Part shown: in pieces, positions 62,716 to 64,000 of the stretch
Layout: every line of letters starts with the position of its first letter
Numbering within the stretch: position 1 is the stretch's first letter
DNA from: Xenopus tropicalis
Taxonomy: Eukaryota; Chordata; Amphibia; Anura; Pipidae
Direction of reading: 5' to 3'
NCBI RefSeq assembly: GCF_000004195.4
Contig: NC_030681.2
Location: 91,891,681 to 91,955,680, forward strand
Length of the DNA: 64,000 nucleotides
Notes under the pieces: model-generated
The model's input: the letters and a program-made list of their open reading frames with translations, nothing else
The model's database searches: none
Told to the model about the DNA's origin: nothing
Translations under genes and position numbers: made by a program

Positions 62716-63823
62716 GGGCCTGATTCACTAAAGGGCGATAAAACGTGCGCTATTTTTATTATGCTCTAAAATTTTTACCGCGTCTTAATTTTGGCGATTT
62801 TTCGCACGATTCACTATAAGCATACTCGCGCTTTTTTACGCGCGATATTGCATGCGTTATTTAACTCGCAAAGACTATTTCAATGCGGTATTTGCTGGTA
62901 CATGTGCTAAATTACGCCCGCGAATAGTCGCCGCATATGAATGGTAGCTTAGAAATAGTGTATAAAAATTGTCGCCGCACATAAATGGTGTATATAAATA
63001 TTAGCCACATATAAATGGTAGCATATAAATGGTATCATATAAATAGTAGATGCTTATAAATGGTAGCCACTAGTGATGAGCAAATGTGTTCTGGTTATCT
63101 TTAGTGAAAAATTAGCAAATCTTTCGAAAGATCCACGAAACGGCAAAAATGTTGTGCGGGCAAAAAAATTGTTGCTGTGACTATTATTTTTTGACGCTTG
63201 TATAAATTTTTGTATGTGCGGTGAATTTTTGCGTGGCAAATTTTTTCAGGCGTTTTGCCATTGGCGGATTGTTTTGCGAAACGCATGAAAAAATCCGCCG
63301 CAAAAAAATTCAACGCACGTCCAAAAATTCGCTGCGAATCCATGCCTGGCGAAACATTTCATCACTTGCAGCTAAATATAAATAGTCGCGCAAATGAACG
63401 CACGCCATGTTAGCCATACACGCCAATACTTGCAGAAAATTACTGTATTAAAAATGAACATTTCCCTGCAAACTGGCGGCTGCGTCACTCTAGGGGAAAC
63501 ACATACTTGAATAAATAACACTGTAAGTCCATATTTTATTGCAAAAAATCATTTACTGTACTTTTGTATAATTTTTCGCATGCCTGTAGTAGGTGTTAAT
63601 TTTCGCATAGCCGAATGCGATATTTAGCGCGCAAAAGTTATAGTGAATCATGCGATCGTATTCTTTTCAGCGCGGAAATTAACGCATGCGGTAAAACTAG
63701 TGCGAGAAATAACCCATGCGAAAATGGCGATTTTTCGCACGCGATAATACTATGGTGAATCGTGCGTTTTTTAACGCAAAAAAGCGTGCAATAATTTTTA
63801 TCGCTCTTTAGTGAATCAGGCCC
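62716..63823. mobile_element. CpG-rich TIR element inserted in Penelope, with nested MITE
   Basis: Termini GGGCCTGATTCACTAAAG and CTTTAGTGAATCAGGCCC are near-perfect inverted repeats; AAT flanks both ends as a possible 3-bp duplication. The inner arms continue as CpG-rich palindromic sequence (for example GCGATAAAA facing TTTTATCGC, GCGCGATATTGC facing GCGATATTTAGCGCGC). No open transposase is seen. In the middle are a degenerate ATAAATGGTAGC tandem (62936-63070) and another TIR element (63071-63366). Confidence 0.8.
63071..63366. repeat. MITE nested in the 62716-63823 element
   Basis: Starts TAGTGATGAGCAAATGTG and ends AAACATTTCATCACT, an inverted repeat. The interior is CpG-rich with GCGAAACGC-type words. 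TAGTGATGAGC-type ends are common dispersed elements in frog DNA. It interrupts the larger palindrome asymmetrically, so it came later. Confidence 0.65.
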
Positions 63824-63824
63824 A

Positions 63825-64000
63825 ATGTGTCTAATGTGTTCACGCATCCTGCTTTTCAGGGAATGAGTCGTGCAACCAACATACTGAACACTACAATTTA
63901 AACAAGTTAGAAGGTATACAACATGCTGTGTATTGCAAGTCCATATCGAACGATCTCCCGGTCACTGAACTCTTGGTGGACCGTTTCACATGGACGTAGG
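63825..64000 (-). pseudogene. Penelope GIY-YIG domain (N-terminal half of split copy)
   Basis: The minus strand reads SIWTCNTQHVVYLLTCLNC then SVQYVGCTTHSLKSRMREH, the GIY-YIG nuclease core with its conserved arginines. The frame runs straight into the inserted element at 63823. It is close in plan to residues VVYLLTC...QYVGCTTRPLKER of the intron 3 copy, so both copies belong to related families. Confidence 0.88.

Larger units (their letters stand above)
53078..64000 (-). other. kcnq5: kcnq5 intron 1 (partial, runs off the window)
   Basis: Everything upstream of exon 2 to the window edge is non-coding for the host gene as far as I can see. KCNQ5 intron 1 is very long in other vertebrates. 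The stretch 55000-57000 shows nothing I recognise except AT-rich unique-looking DNA. Repeats are listed separately: a CA/TA microsatellite near 53410-53475, a CAGGGGTGTAA element, hAT-like ends at 57270, 57570, 58475 and 61226, a TA run at 59019, and a Penelope copy with nested elements after 61890. Confidence 0.85.
61890..64000 (-). mobile_element. Second Penelope-like retroelement, minus strand, broken by insertions
   Basis: From the window edge down: the GIY-YIG core (63825-64000), an inserted TIR element (62716-63823), the C-terminal nuclease end (62525-62715), a 3' untranslated part with a SPIN-like hAT insertion (62306-62430), a degenerate hammerhead (62134-62175), and a tail with AATAAAG at about 62108-62114 on the minus strand, similar in plan to the copy at 32520. 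The RT part, if present, is beyond 64000. Confidence 0.8.

Overview
This window is vertebrate nuclear DNA, almost certainly from a clawed frog (Xenopus). The genus call rests on the mix of mobile elements: short TTAA-flanked elements starting TTAAAGG, dispersed CAGGTATGGGA foldback elements, Tc1-like transposons, a Neptune-type Penelope retroelement, and CR1-, L2- and L1/Tx1-type LINE pieces. The species cannot be fixed from the sequence alone. There is no sign of bacterial or free viral gene organisation; nearly all open frames over 60 codons are chance ORFs or parts of transposons.

The only host gene I can support is the voltage-gated potassium channel gene kcnq5 (Kv7.5), on the minus strand. 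Seven exons lie between 53077 and 12760 and correspond to vertebrate KCNQ exons 2-8. They have canonical splice sites and matching phases and encode about 274 continuous residues: S1 to S6, the selectivity filter TIGYG, the PAG hinge, and the IQ-type calmodulin-binding helix A. Exon lengths are 91, 127, 176, 126, 111, 96 and 95 bp. Introns are 16160, 6806, 107, 4953, 5022 and 6448 bp. The first exon (beyond 64000) and the C-terminal exons (before position 1) were not found, so the whole window is gene-internal.

The introns are an archive of transposition. Intron 8 (1-12759) and intron 7 carry short palindromic DNA elements and a tandem duplication. Intron 6 has an L2-like LINE 3' end, a 53-bp hairpin and a 1.36-kb terminal-inverted-repeat element. 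Intron 5 holds a crippled Tc1-like transposon and a solo LTR with a 4-bp target duplication. Intron 3 holds a Penelope-like retroelement with RT, GIY-YIG endonuclease and a candidate hammerhead ribozyme. Intron 2 holds a nearly intact Tc1-like transposon with a complete DD34E transposase, L1 and CR1 pieces, nested TIR elements and a CpG-rich 555-bp palindrome. Intron 1 holds a second Penelope copy on the minus strand, broken by nested insertions, with a degenerate hammerhead and a SPIN-like hAT fragment in its tail.

I see no new multi-gene system. The observations most worth following are the paired hammerhead motifs in the two Penelope copies, the open Tc1 transposase, the SPIN-like fragment (a family known for horizontal transfer), and the CpG-rich palindromes.
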